Part shown: piece by piece, positions 32,068 through 40,989 of the stretch
How positions within the stretch are numbered: position 1 is the stretch's first letter
Layout of the letters: every line of letters starts with the position of its first letter
Source of the DNA: Peptococcaceae bacterium UBA6116
GTDB taxonomy: Bacteria; Bacillota; Desulfitobacteriia; Desulfitobacteriales; Syntrophobotulaceae
DNA length: 48,958 bases
Direction of reading: 5' to 3'
Assembly: GCA_002423425.1 (NCBI GenBank)
Contig: DIWC01000059.1
Coordinates: 1-48,958 of the forward strand
Made by a program: the position numbers and the translations under genes
Notes under the pieces: generated by a model
The model's database searches: none
Seen by the model: only the letters and a program-made list of their open reading frames with translations
What the model was told of the DNA's origin: nothing

Positions 32068-33448
32068 AAACAACACCTCCAAGCTCTTTTCCAAGAACCC
32101 CTTCCAAAAAAGACTCTCCGTTATTCTCTACGATTACTGCTTTCCCGTTAACTTTCTCTTCGAGCCACTCAATGCCATAACCATCTAAAAAGATTTCTTC
32201 ATCTGCTTTTAGCATAACCCTTGGAATCAAAAAATAATCTCCGTTAAGATTGCCCAGCTGGGCTGCAATATCCCCGGCAGTCAGTAATCCTGCAACGGAA
32301 ACTTCTTCACCAAAATAGTGATTAATTATCCTATGGACTGTAAGACTTAACCCCTTGATTACAGCTAAATTCCTCGACCAATTTCTAAAAAAATCTGCTG
32401 CCAAGACGCCTGTAACCACATGAACACTTCTAGCTCTTATTTCTTCAGGAAGAAGAGTACGATAGGCTTCAATTTCTTGATTTAATTTTGCAGCCATTCC
32501 GACCCCGTTTTCCAATTGCGGGAAATCATCATATTCATTGGCTGGCGGGAAATCCCATCCGCTCAGGACATAAAATTCATCCGAGAAGTAGACGAGATTT
32601 TTCCCGACTCGTTTCTTAAAATCCTTTTGCCAGTTTGTTCCTAAATCCAGAATATGTTCGGCTTCTAAAGGACTTACCGTTCTTAGCGGAGAAAGGCCTG
32701 TCCTGTATTTAGTTAATCCGACCGGTACGACTCCTATCGATTGAACCGCAGGATAATACGCGGCCAGATTATTAACTGTCTCCATTAAAATTTGCCCATC
32801 ATTGTAACCCGGAATCAAAACAATCTGCGTATGGAGAGTAATTCCTCCGTTAGCGAGCATTTTTATCTGCTCCGGCAGTTTTCCGGCTTTAAGGTTTCTC
32901 ATGAGTTTCGTCCGGACATCCGGATCCCAAGCATGAACCGATATATATAAGGGACTTAGATGGAATTCAATTATCCGCCGAAAATCACCAGGCTTAAGAT
33001 TGGATAAAGTTATATAACTACCCTGGGTTAGCGAGAGCCTATAGTCGTCATCCTGGTCATAAAGAGATTCCCTCATTCCCGGCGGCATCTGTTGAACAAA
33101 ACAGAAAATACAGTTGTTGCTGCATTTTTTTAAGCCCTTGACGCTAATGGCACAAACTTCAATACCGAGGACTTCTCCCGATTCCTTAATTATTGCCAAT
33201 TCCCAAACCTCATGATTCTTTTTTTCAATAACTAAGGAAAACTCATCTTCGGCAGTATAATACTGTAAGTCCAGAATGTCATTTATAGGATGATTATCGA
33301 CTTCGAGAATCACATCTCCAAGTTCGACCTCCATCTCAGCTGCAATACTATCTCTCAGCACTTTAGAGATAACTAAACCTTTAGCCAATTTATCCCGTCC
33401 CCTAAATTTTTCATGCATTAGCATTATTGCGGATAAATGTTTCTTCAT
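32060..33448 (-). CDS. DUF512 PDZ/radical-SAM-like protein
   Basis: This 462-residue conserved protein of Clostridia has an N-terminal PDZ-like segment (ISKVLRDSIAAEMEVELGDV), a cysteine cluster CSNNCIFCFVQQMPPGMR of the radical SAM CxxxCxxC type at about 113-120, and the DUF512 C-terminal region (GVGMAAKLNQEIEAYR, VAGLLTAGDIAAQL). Activity is unknown; a tRNA or cofactor modification has been speculated for such proteins but is unproven. The start is uncertain: the frame is open to 33448, within the ftsW-like gene, but ATGs at 33424 and 33418 nearer the family N-terminus lack strong ribosome sites. It is directly upstream of der. Confidence 0.85.
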   Translation of the reverse strand: MKKHLSAIMLMHEKFRGRDKLAKGLVISKVLRDSIAAEMEVELGDVILEVDNHPINDILDLQYYTAEDEFSLVIEKKNHEVWELAIIKESGEVLGIEVCAISVKGLKKCSNNCIFCFVQQMPPGMRESLYDQDDDYRLSLTQGSYITLSNLKPGDFRRIIEFHLSPLYISVHAWDPDVRTKLMRNLKAGKLPEQIKMLANGGITLHTQIVLIPGYNDGQILMETVNNLAAYYPAVQSIGVVPVGLTKYRTGLSPLRTVSPLEAEHILDLGTNWQKDFKKRVGKNLVYFSDEFYVLSGWDFPPANEYDDFPQLENGVGMAAKLNQEIEAYRTLLPEEIRARSVHVVTGVLAADFFRNWSRNLAVIKGLSLTVHRIINHYFGEEVSVAGLLTAGDIAAQLGNLNGDYFLIPRVMLKADEEIFLDGYGIEWLEEKVNGKAVIVENNGESFLEGVLGKELGGVVYE

Positions 33449-34550
33449 TTAATATAGTATCTTGACGGTAGCGAGAGATGTTGAGAAGTATCCCAATCTC
33501 GAGCATCGTTATTAACAATGAACTTCCGCCATAAGAAATCAGAGGTAAAGTAAGACCGGTAACCGGGAAAAGCCCTGTCACAACGCAAAGGTTGACAACG
33601 GTTTGGATAGCGAGGATCGATGTGATCCCAAATCCTAGCAAACGGCCAAACCGATCCGGGCATTTTCTTGATATCCTGTAGGCTCTGGCAATCAAAACCA
33701 CAAAAAATAATAAAACTAAAAATGTACCAAAAAAGCCAAATTCTTGGCCTATGACCGCAAAAATAGTATCAGTAAAGTTTTCGGGCAAATAAGCATTCTC
33801 CGTACTGCGGCCAATCCCAATTCCAAATAAACCACCTGTTCCAAAAGCAATTTGAGCATTAACGCTCTGATAACCATAAGTCGAAGCATACTTCCAGGGA
33901 TCAAGCCAACCTAATATTCTGTTCCATTGATATTCCTCATGCTTTATAAGATATAACCCGATAATTCCTAAAATAGGTATAACTCCAATGAAATATAATA
34001 TCGGTAGTTCCGTCATCAGCAGCATCGCTCCGCACGCGAGCATAATCACTATTGTGGTACCCAGATCCGGTTGTTTAAAGACCAAAAGCATAATAACGCC
34101 TATCACCGTAAGCGGGAAGATTAAATCAACCATTTTTTTTAACGGATGGCGACTAAGAATAAAAGCTAAAAAAATAATAAGTGAAAGTTTGGCTATTTCG
34201 GAAGGTTGAACAGAAATACCCATAATATTCAGCCATCTTGTCGAACCTTTGACGGTTACAGCTATATTACTATACTTCACCAGTAATAATAAGACAATAC
34301 TTAACAGAATCCCTAACCCGGAAATTTTTTTCCAATGTTTATATGGGATAAGTACAGCGATAAAGGAAACGAATATACCGAGAAAGGACCATTTTAATTG
34401 TTTTAAAAAAAGATAATATGAATTATCGGTTTGATTAAAGGAAAATACTGAACTTGCGCTCAAAACCATAATCAACCCAATTGCCAGCAGAATAACAGCA
34501 GCAAGCAGGAGAAGAAAATCGGGCTTACCAGGTTTTATCGTCTGAACCAT
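33411..34550 (-). CDS. FtsW/RodA/SpoVE-family lipid II polymerase
   Basis: This 379-residue polytopic SEDS protein polymerises peptidoglycan glycan strands. Family patterns are the N-terminal IGLIMVLSASS, ISVQPSEIAKLSLIIFLA near residue 112, the substrate-binding WLDPWKYA..GYQSVNAQIAFGTGGLFGIG region near 215-240, and the catalytic-type PLISYGGSSLL near 345. It cannot be assigned to division (FtsW), elongation (RodA) or spore cortex (SpoVE) from sequence alone. It lies between ispH-S1 and the DUF512 gene. Confidence 0.9.
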   Translation of the reverse strand: MVQTIKPGKPDFLLLLAAVILLAIGLIMVLSASSVFSFNQTDNSYYLFLKQLKWSFLGIFVSFIAVLIPYKHWKKISGLGILLSIVLLLLVKYSNIAVTVKGSTRWLNIMGISVQPSEIAKLSLIIFLAFILSRHPLKKMVDLIFPLTVIGVIMLLVFKQPDLGTTIVIMLACGAMLLMTELPILYFIGVIPILGIIGLYLIKHEEYQWNRILGWLDPWKYASTYGYQSVNAQIAFGTGGLFGIGIGRSTENAYLPENFTDTIFAVIGQEFGFFGTFLVLLFFVVLIARAYRISRKCPDRFGRLLGFGITSILAIQTVVNLCVVTGLFPVTGLTLPLISYGGSSLLITMLEIGILLNISRYRQDTILNEETFIRNNANA

Positions 34551-34587
34551 TTCTTAACCTCCTGTATAAAGACTCGAATTGAAATGA

Positions 34588-34608
34588 CTTCTTGCCAACC
34601 GCAAGAAG
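34588..34608 (-). terminator. stem-loop between ispH-S1 and the FtsW-family gene
   Basis: CTTCTTGC and GCAAGAAG enclose a 5-nt loop, an 8-bp stem. No T-run follows on the minus strand, so it is more likely an intercistronic hairpin. Confidence 0.4.
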
Positions 34609-34634
34609 CCATTGTCAGGTTATATAAAATCAGC

Positions 34635-36671
34635 TTATTCCTCGTCGCCCGGCTGAATCTCCCTAATTGCATCTCCGATCGTTACTTCGAGTTCTTCGGG
34701 TTGACTTGCAAGTGCCGCTTGATCGCTGGCTTTTTGAGAATCGGCAGCAGCTTCTTTAATACTTAAACTGATTCTCTGCTCTTCCGGTTTACACTCAATC
34801 ACTTTGGCGCTAATCATTTCTCCAACCTTGACGACATCCCCAACTTTCCCTACCCGGTGATCAGCCAGCTGTGAAATATGAACCAAGGCGTCTATGCCGT
34901 CTTCTAATTGGACGAAAGCTCCAAAAGCGGCAATTCTTACTACTTTACCTTGAATAACCGCTCCTAAAGGATATTTTTCCAAAACATTAGACCAAGGATT
35001 AGTCCTCAGTTGTTTAAGCCCTAAAGAAATTCTGCCCTTTTCCTTATCAACTTTCAATACTTGAACTTCAATTTCGTCATTGATTTTAACAATATCGGAA
35101 GGGTGCTGTGCCCTGGAAAAAGTCATATTGGAAACATGCAAGAGTCCGTCAATCCCGCCTAGATCAACAAAAGCTCCAAAGTCAGCCAGACGACGAACTA
35201 CCCCTTTTATTATATCTCCTTCTTTTAGGTCTGCCAGAAGCTTTTCTCGTTTTCCTTCCTTTTCTTCAGCCAGCACCGCCTTTTGGGAAAGAACAAGTTT
35301 TCTCTTTGATTCGTCATATTCTATAACTCTAAGTCTTAAGGTTTTACCAATGTATTTGGTTAAGTCTTCAACAAATCCCATCTCAACCTGAGAAGCCGGC
35401 ACAAAGCCTCTCATTCCAAGGTCAACTAAGAGTCCGCCTTTAACAACTTCTATTACTTTGCCCTGAGTTTCTTCTTTACTTTGAGCCAACGCGGCTAAGC
35501 GTTCCCTGGCTTCAAATTCCGCAACACGTTTGCGGGATAGAATAGTATATCCTTCCGGACTCTCGACCCGGGTGACCATACAAGTAATTGTGTCTCCAAC
35601 TTTTACAAAGTCATTAATATCCAAAACTTTTGTTGAAGCAAGCTCCTCGCGGGTAATAATTCCTTCGGATTTCCAGGCAATATCTACAAATACTTCTTCA
35701 TTCGTTATTTTTACTACAGTTCCCTTGACAATAGCTCCCCCGTAGATTTTGGGAAGTCCATTATCCAAACTATTCATCATACTATATCCATCATCTTCCC
35801 TGACAGCAGTAGTTTCCTCTTCTAGAGCTTCGTTCGTCTTTTCCAAAATGTCCGACATTTTACTGTAAACCTCCTCGATAATCCAATCCGGTGTCGAAGC
35901 ACCTGCCGTAAGACCGGCACTGTTTGCCTCTTTAAACCAGATCTCTTGTATTTCATCCGCTGTTTCAATTAAATAAGTTATAGTAATCTTCCCGCAGATT
36001 GCCCAAAGTTTTGATGTATTGGAACTATTACGTCCCCCTACTACAATCATAACGTCAACTTTTTTGGCGAGTTCATAAGCCGAGGCTTGGCGCTCTTCTG
36101 TAGCCCTACATATAGTATTATTGACAATTAAGTTATCCGTATGCTTTTTTAGTTCCTCCGTTATCAGCCAAAAAATCCCTTGGTGCTGAGTAGTTTGAGC
36201 TAAAACTGCGATGTTTGGGTAGTAAGGTAATCCTTTTGCTTCCTCGAAAGTCTCAATTGCTCTGGAATTCTGGCCGGCCCAGCCGAGAATTCCTCTTACC
36301 TCAGGATGGCAGCTATCTCCTACCACTATAACAAAATTATCTTTTGACAGTTCCGCAGCAAGTCTTTGTGCTTTTTGAACATAGGGGCAGGTTGCATCAA
36401 TAACCTTAATTTTTCTTTTATGAGATTCCGCATAAACGTCAGGAGGCACGCCATGAGATCTGATTACAAGCTGTTGACCAGCCTTAACTCCTTCAAGAGT
36501 GTCGACCTTGTTAATTCCTTTATCCGCGAGGTAATCGACAACTTGTTGATTATGAATGAGCGATCCTAAAGACACTGTTTCTTCTTTAGCAGCAGCTTGT
36601 TCTGCAAGTTCTATAGCCCTTTTTACCCCAAAACAGAACCCGGCCTTTTCCGCTCTTTGAATCGTTTTTAT
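34635..36671 (-). CDS. ispH: IspH-ribosomal protein S1 fusion, apparently starting with AUA
   Basis: This 678-residue fusion joins HMBPP reductase (IspH, last step of the MEP isoprenoid pathway, about 1-285) to a four-repeat S1 protein (about 305-655), a known arrangement in Clostridia. IspH ligand cysteines lie in AGFCFGV, DATCPYV and NNTICRATEERQ. S1 units are seen at VKGTVVKITNEEVFVDIAWK, QGKVIEVVKGGLLVDLGMRG, KGVVRRLADFGAFVDLGG and QGKVVRIAAFGAFVQLEDGI. The first canonical start in frame is a GTG at 36575, which would remove AGFCFGV, an essential ligand motif. An in-frame TAG lies just upstream. A strong ribosome site AAGGAGGG is 7 nt before an ATA at 36671, giving (M)KTIQRAEKAGFCFGVKRA, exactly the family start. 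Confidence 0.85.
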   Translation of the reverse strand: MKTIQRAEKAGFCFGVKRAIELAEQAAAKEETVSLGSLIHNQQVVDYLADKGINKVDTLEGVKAGQQLVIRSHGVPPDVYAESHKRKIKVIDATCPYVQKAQRLAAELSKDNFVIVVGDSCHPEVRGILGWAGQNSRAIETFEEAKGLPYYPNIAVLAQTTQHQGIFWLITEELKKHTDNLIVNNTICRATEERQASAYELAKKVDVMIVVGGRNSSNTSKLWAICGKITITYLIETADEIQEIWFKEANSAGLTAGASTPDWIIEEVYSKMSDILEKTNEALEEETTAVREDDGYSMMNSLDNGLPKIYGGAIVKGTVVKITNEEVFVDIAWKSEGIITREELASTKVLDINDFVKVGDTITCMVTRVESPEGYTILSRKRVAEFEARERLAALAQSKEETQGKVIEVVKGGLLVDLGMRGFVPASQVEMGFVEDLTKYIGKTLRLRVIEYDESKRKLVLSQKAVLAEEKEGKREKLLADLKEGDIIKGVVRRLADFGAFVDLGGIDGLLHVSNMTFSRAQHPSDIVKINDEIEVQVLKVDKEKGRISLGLKQLRTNPWSNVLEKYPLGAVIQGKVVRIAAFGAFVQLEDGIDALVHISQLADHRVGKVGDVVKVGEMISAKVIECKPEEQRISLSIKEAAADSQKASDQAALASQPEELEVTIGDAIREIQPGDEE

Positions 36672-36757
36672 TTTTCTGCCCTCCTTTTTGCACTATCAAT
36701 AATTTCGTCGGGAAAAACAAAATTCCTTCTTCTTTCTCTGTTTGTGCCTTTTCATTT

Positions 36758-37372
36758 TTATATTTCGCTTACAATATTCATTATCATATTTGCCAGCCAG
36801 GAACGCCGGTCTTCAACATTCTCCGGAACAGCCACTTTATGGGCATAAATTGGTTTCCCGATTATTATTCCTATGTTTCCTTTTTTTTGTTGCAGTAGCC
36901 TATTTGAACCATAAACCTTAAGCGGTAAAATAGGCGCCTTGCTTTTTTCCATGATTAGAACAATACCTGACATCGCTTCCTGGATACCGCCCGATTTTGA
37001 TCTTGTGCCTTCCGGGAAAATACCCAATACCTTTCCCGCTTTCAATATAGCCAGGGACTTTTTGATTGCTCCAATATCTGCTTGTCCCCTTTTAACCGGA
37101 AATGTCCCAATCCAAGTAAACATTTTTCCTAACACAGGAATTCTAAATAACTCCTCCTTGGCCATAAAACACACTTGCCGGGGCAAAGAACAGCCGACAA
37201 TAATTGGATCCCATAAGCTGATATGATTACAGGCAATGATTACAGGTCCTTCAGTTGGAACGTTTTCCTGTCCCACTATCTTATAGCCTTTGATCTTCAG
37301 GATAAGAGAAAAGATCGCCTTGGCGAAAATATATAGTAGTCCTCCCACTTTAACCTTAAGCCTCCCTAACAA
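36758..37372 (-). CDS. plsC: 1-acyl-sn-glycerol-3-phosphate acyltransferase PlsC
   Basis: This 204-residue membrane-associated acyltransferase makes phosphatidic acid. The catalytic HX4D motif is NHISLWD near residue 51, and the substrate motif FPEGTRSKSG lies near 118. A hydrophobic N-terminal segment (about 8-27) anchors it. Its first codons overlap the end of cmk by 17 nt. The order cmk-plsC-ispH/S1 is a common clostridial arrangement. Confidence 0.93.
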   Translation of the reverse strand: MLGRLKVKVGGLLYIFAKAIFSLILKIKGYKIVGQENVPTEGPVIIACNHISLWDPIIVGCSLPRQVCFMAKEELFRIPVLGKMFTWIGTFPVKRGQADIGAIKKSLAILKAGKVLGIFPEGTRSKSGGIQEAMSGIVLIMEKSKAPILPLKVYGSNRLLQQKKGNIGIIIGKPIYAHKVAVPENVEDRRSWLANMIMNIVSEI

Positions 37373-38033
37373 TCTTAACTATTTTTTCTATTACTTCCTC
37401 TTCAGTTAAGCCGGTAGTATCCAGAATAATTGCATCCTTTGCCGGTTTTAACGGCGCATATATTCGTTCTGAATCCAGGCGGTCCCTTTTCTCAATATCC
37501 GCCAATACCTCTTCGAAAGAAGATACTTTACCGGTCTGGATATTTTCGAAATGTCTCCTCCTGGCACGTTCCTCGGCAGATGCTGTGAGGAAAATTTTCA
37601 CTTCTGCCAGAGGAAGTACAAAGGTACCGATATCTCTCCCATCCATAACCACACTGCCTTGGGCTGCAACACGCCGCTGCAGCCCAACTAAGTACTCTCT
37701 TACCCCTTGGTAAGAAGCAATAACCGACACTGCCCTGCTAACGTCTGAACTGCGGATTTGAGAGGTAACATCTTCTCCGTTGCAATAAACAGATGGTTTA
37801 TCCCTTTGTCCAAAACTTATTTTCGCACTATGGGCAAGCGAGGTCACAATTTCTTCATTTTGGGGAGAGATTCCCTCAGACAGAGCTTTATAAGCAATAA
37901 CCCTGTACATTGCACCGGTATCTAAATAAGCAATTCCCAATTTCTCGGCAACTCTTCTGGCTACAGTACTTTTCCCGGCCCCTGCCGGTCCATCGATTGC
38001 AATGTGCAGATGTCTATTTTCTTCTCTTCTCAA
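37356..38033 (-). CDS. cmk: cytidylate kinase Cmk
   Basis: This 225-residue CMP/dCMP kinase has the P-loop DGPAGAGKSTVARRVAE at residues 14-30, the acceptor-binding LDTGAMYRVIAY, VVMDGRDIGTFVLP, and the lid region EERARRRHFE. Length is normal. It is first in the cmk-plsC-ispH/S1 operon. Confidence 0.96.
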   Translation of the reverse strand: MRREENRHLHIAIDGPAGAGKSTVARRVAEKLGIAYLDTGAMYRVIAYKALSEGISPQNEEIVTSLAHSAKISFGQRDKPSVYCNGEDVTSQIRSSDVSRAVSVIASYQGVREYLVGLQRRVAAQGSVVMDGRDIGTFVLPLAEVKIFLTASAEERARRRHFENIQTGKVSSFEEVLADIEKRDRLDSERIYAPLKPAKDAIILDTTGLTEEEVIEKIVKIVREA

Positions 38034-38107
38034 TGTAAAACCTCAATTCCAGATAATCTGTTTAGAATTATATCACAGCTAAACCTTTCTTTCCTTACAG
38101 CCAAGAA

Positions 38108-38809
38108 TCAGGTTACGGTAGAAATCATTATTACTGCCAGAAGATTATTAAGTCCATGCAGTCCGACAGACGGGAAAATAGAATTATGTTTTACATAAAG
38201 ATATCCCAAACCCATTCCAAGTACAAACCTCGGTACAAAACCTAACAAATCAAAATGCAAAGCCGAGAAAATAACGGCACTAATTGTTATTGCCATCCAA
38301 GTTCCACAATAAGTTCTTAAACTTCCGAATAAAAGTCCTCGGAACAGAGTCTCTTCAATAAAAGGAGCAATAATAGCAATAAGGGAAACATTTGCTAATA
38401 ATATTAGAAACGTCGGTTTCTGCAACAATTGAACAAGTTCATTTCCCTGCGGGGCAATACCTAAGTAATTAATGATTAACAGATATACGAGATCAATAAA
38501 CCAAGTAATCGCCCATATTATTAATACCCTTTTAAGCCCTGCAAAAAAATTCACCCGTTTCCACCCGAGATCATTCCAGGTTAGTTTTTTATTAGTTTTT
38601 ATAATAAAAATAAGAACAATAAACAAGGTATTTGAAGCAAGAACAGAAAGATAAAAAGCTGCCTTCTGCCCTGAAACAATTTTAAAAATAAAACTATTTA
38701 TCAGGATCATAACAAAGAAAACAGCCGCAATCCCAATAAAGACACTCAACAAAACTTTTTTGTCCAGTTTAGGCTTTGGACACACTTCAATCTTTTCTTC
38801 TTCCGTCAT
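38108..38809 (-). CDS. CPBP-family intramembrane protease
   Basis: This 233-residue membrane protein has about six helices and the CPBP (Abi/CAAX) metalloprotease motifs EETLFRGLLFGSLR (motif 1) and SALHFDLLGFVPRF (motif 2), with a late histidine/asparagine motif LHGLNNLLAV. In bacteria the family includes bacteriocin-immunity and prenyl-protein proteases. I start at the ATG at 38809, with AGAGGA before it; a TTG at 38830 is also in frame. It is alone and no precursor peptide is visible beside it. Confidence 0.85.
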   Translation of the reverse strand: MTEEEKIEVCPKPKLDKKVLLSVFIGIAAVFFVMILINSFIFKIVSGQKAAFYLSVLASNTLFIVLIFIIKTNKKLTWNDLGWKRVNFFAGLKRVLIIWAITWFIDLVYLLIINYLGIAPQGNELVQLLQKPTFLILLANVSLIAIIAPFIEETLFRGLLFGSLRTYCGTWMAITISAVIFSALHFDLLGFVPRFVLGMGLGYLYVKHNSIFPSVGLHGLNNLLAVIMISTVT

Positions 38810-38893
38810 TTTCCAATCCTCTTTTTTCAAAAATTATCCTTGTTTATTTTTTGACTATCCATATCATAATAAGCTTAAAGGAGGCTGATTTTA

Positions 38894-39073
38894 GTGTTTG
38901 CGAAAAAATCTCATCATAGTAGTTGGCTAAAGCTAAGTTCTGTTATGTTAGGGGGATTCTTAATCGGGGTTTCTTACAAGAGATATGGTAAAAACCTATC
39001 CCACCATTTTAGCAATATTACAAGAAGTATGAACTTCAATGGCTATACACCCCCCGATGAACCGGAAATCTAA
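38894..39073 (+). CDS. small basic membrane-associated protein (59 aa)
   Basis: A 59-residue frame starting with GTG at 38894, 9 nt after a perfect AAAGGAGG, and ending with TAA before a strong terminator. The sequence opens FAKKSHHSSWLK, has a short hydrophobic segment LSSVMLGGFLIGVSYK and a polar tail ending in TPPDEPEI. It looks like a single-pass mini-protein. I do not recognise its family. Ribosome site, start and terminator together support a real gene. Confidence 0.65.
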   Translation: MFAKKSHHSSWLKLSSVMLGGFLIGVSYKRYGKNLSHHFSNITRSMNFNGYTPPDEPEI

Positions 39074-39090
39074 ATATTATAGATCAACAT

Positions 39091-39130
39091 ATAATATAAG
39101 CTTCCTAAAGAAGCTTATATTATTTTTTTT
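39091..39130 (+). terminator. terminator of the 59-residue gene
   Basis: A 13-bp AT-rich stem (39091-39103 with 39111-39123) around CCTAAAG, followed by a run of eight T. Confidence 0.87.
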
Positions 39131-39213
39131 GCTGTCTGTAACAAATTAATAAAGAAAGCTTGGATAACGCCAAGTCTTTGCAGGTCTTCTTAACTAACTT
39201 GAAGTTCTTGCCT

Positions 39214-39666
39214 CTATAAAGAGCCACTGGACTTTATCTGAATATCAAAGCTTTTTATATTACCATTCAGCTCCAGTGGATAGCTTTTTCCGTTGTAAAT
39301 AATATTGACAGTAACCGGATAAGCAACGGCTGAGGCATCCAGGTATACTGTTCCGGAATCGACCTCAATATTGATACCCTTGCCTATAATCCCAATCGTC
39401 TGATCATTTTGTTTTACCAATACCTGGCCCTCAGGGTCCGCGCTAAAATACAAACTAATTTTTTTGTTTTGTTCACCATATTGGCTGTATTTAAAAGCGG
39501 GGGAGTCAATCTCGCCGGCAATTTTGAAATAAAATTCCACTGGATCGGTAATTGATTTTAGTTGAAAGATCGACAAAAGAACTGCACAGATCATCATGAT
39601 TCTGATGACTGATTTTTCTATTCTGCCGATAAAAGAAACTCTACGGGTAGAATATTTTTGGCGCAT
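39214..39666 (-). CDS. membrane-anchored hypothetical protein
   Basis: A 150-residue protein with a basic N-terminus (MRQKYSTRRVSF) and one membrane helix near residues 22-38 (IRIMMICAVLLSIFQLK), then an extracytoplasmic beta-rich domain of about 105 residues (FYFKIAGEID, ISLYFSADPEGQVLVKQN, TVYLDASAVAYPVTVNIIYN). No lipobox or catalytic motif is visible. It lies downstream of the flavoprotein gene with a 41-nt gap and may share its transcript. I do not recognise the family. Confidence 0.7.
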   Translation of the reverse strand: MRQKYSTRRVSFIGRIEKSVIRIMMICAVLLSIFQLKSITDPVEFYFKIAGEIDSPAFKYSQYGEQNKKISLYFSADPEGQVLVKQNDQTIGIIGKGINIEVDSGTVYLDASAVAYPVTVNIIYNGKSYPLELNGNIKSFDIQIKSSGSL

Positions 39667-39707
39667 GGGAATTCACCTCAGTAATATCTATGCACCAACG
39701 GAATTTG

Positions 39708-40973
39708 TCATGCCGTACTTATAATATATTCCGCCGCGGCCTTGCCGGCTTTATAGCCCATAGAAAAAGCGGCTTGCAGGTTATACCCGCCGGTAATACC
39801 ATCGACGTCAATAACTTCACCGGCCCAGTAAAGCCCTTTAATTAAACGGGACTCCATCGTCGTTGGATTGATCTGCTTAACATCGACCCCGCCTGAGGTA
39901 ACAATGGCTGTTCCCATTCCCAAGGTACCGGTTACAGTGAGAGATAACTCCTGTAATAAACGGCATAGTCTTTTCCTTTCTTCTTTATTTAGCTGGTTAA
40001 TTATTTTTTCCGGTTGGATTTCCGACAATCTCACGATGATTGGGATTATACTTTTAGGAAGAAGATCTTCCAGGGAATTTTTTAATTGCTTGTTATGGTA
40101 CTTATTGAAATCTCTTTGCAGCCTCAGATCAAGCTGTTCAGTGGTTAAAGCCGGCTTGAGATTAATTTTTACCTCTACCTTTTTTTTGGTTTGCAAGGCG
40201 TTGGAAGCTATTCTGCTTAACGTCAGAATAACCGGACCGGAAATGCCAAAATGCGTAAACAGCATTTCTCCGAATTCTTTATCCTTTCTTACCCCGTCAA
40301 CCCAGATAGAAGCCTCCACGTTTTTCAAAGCAAGTCCCTTAAGTTCCTTCGGCCACTGTTCAAGCGTCCTCAAAGGAACTAGAGACGGCAGCGGATTAAT
40401 TACCTTATGCCCAACCTTCTCTGCAAATAGATACCCGTCTCCCGTTGAACCGGTCCCGGGATAAGAAACACCTCCGGTTGCAACAATAACCGCATCAGCT
40501 TTGAGAACTTCTCGGTTTGGTGTCAATCTTAGACCTATTCCATTTCTTTTCTCCTCCAAAATCAGTTCTTTTACTGTTTTTCCAAGGATTATCTTCACTC
40601 CGGTCTTTGCCAAAAATCTTTTTAAGGCTTTGACTACGGCCTCAGCCTCATCAGTTTCCGGGAAAACTCTACCGCCGCGTTCAATTTTGGTCTTAACGCC
40701 ATACTGCTGAAAAAACTCAATAAGCTGCTGATTGTCAAACTCCTTTAAAGAGGCATAAAGAAATTTACCATTTCCCGGATAAAATTTTACGAAATCAGCA
40801 ATATCCCCGGCATTGGTCAGATTACATCTTCCTTTGCCGGAAATTGCAATTTTACTGCCTAATCTATTCATTTTTTCAATGAGAATTACTTCTGCTCCTC
40901 GAGCTGCGGCCTGACCGGCAGCCATCATACCGGCGGCTCCACCGCCGATAACAATTATTCTTCCGTCTGACAT
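39708..40973 (-). CDS. NAD(P)/FAD-dependent oxidoreductase (HI0933/YhiN-BaiN-like)
   Basis: This 421-residue flavoprotein has the FAD-binding Rossmann motif VIGGGAAGMMAAGQAAARGAE at the N-terminus, the HI0933-family motif GSKIAISGKGRCNLTNAG, a second nucleotide region VIVATGGVSYPGTGSTGDGY and the C-terminal GLYWAGEVIDVDGITGGYNLQ. BaiN of bile-acid 7-dehydroxylation is one member, but most are of unknown substrate. Length is typical. It is 16 nt downstream of the polyferredoxin gene, so the two may form an electron-transfer pair. Confidence 0.9.
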   Translation of the reverse strand: MSDGRIIVIGGGAAGMMAAGQAAARGAEVILIEKMNRLGSKIAISGKGRCNLTNAGDIADFVKFYPGNGKFLYASLKEFDNQQLIEFFQQYGVKTKIERGGRVFPETDEAEAVVKALKRFLAKTGVKIILGKTVKELILEEKRNGIGLRLTPNREVLKADAVIVATGGVSYPGTGSTGDGYLFAEKVGHKVINPLPSLVPLRTLEQWPKELKGLALKNVEASIWVDGVRKDKEFGEMLFTHFGISGPVILTLSRIASNALQTKKKVEVKINLKPALTTEQLDLRLQRDFNKYHNKQLKNSLEDLLPKSIIPIIVRLSEIQPEKIINQLNKEERKRLCRLLQELSLTVTGTLGMGTAIVTSGGVDVKQINPTTMESRLIKGLYWAGEVIDVDGITGGYNLQAAFSMGYKAGKAAAEYIISTA

Positions 40974-40989
40974 TATAATACCTACTTAA

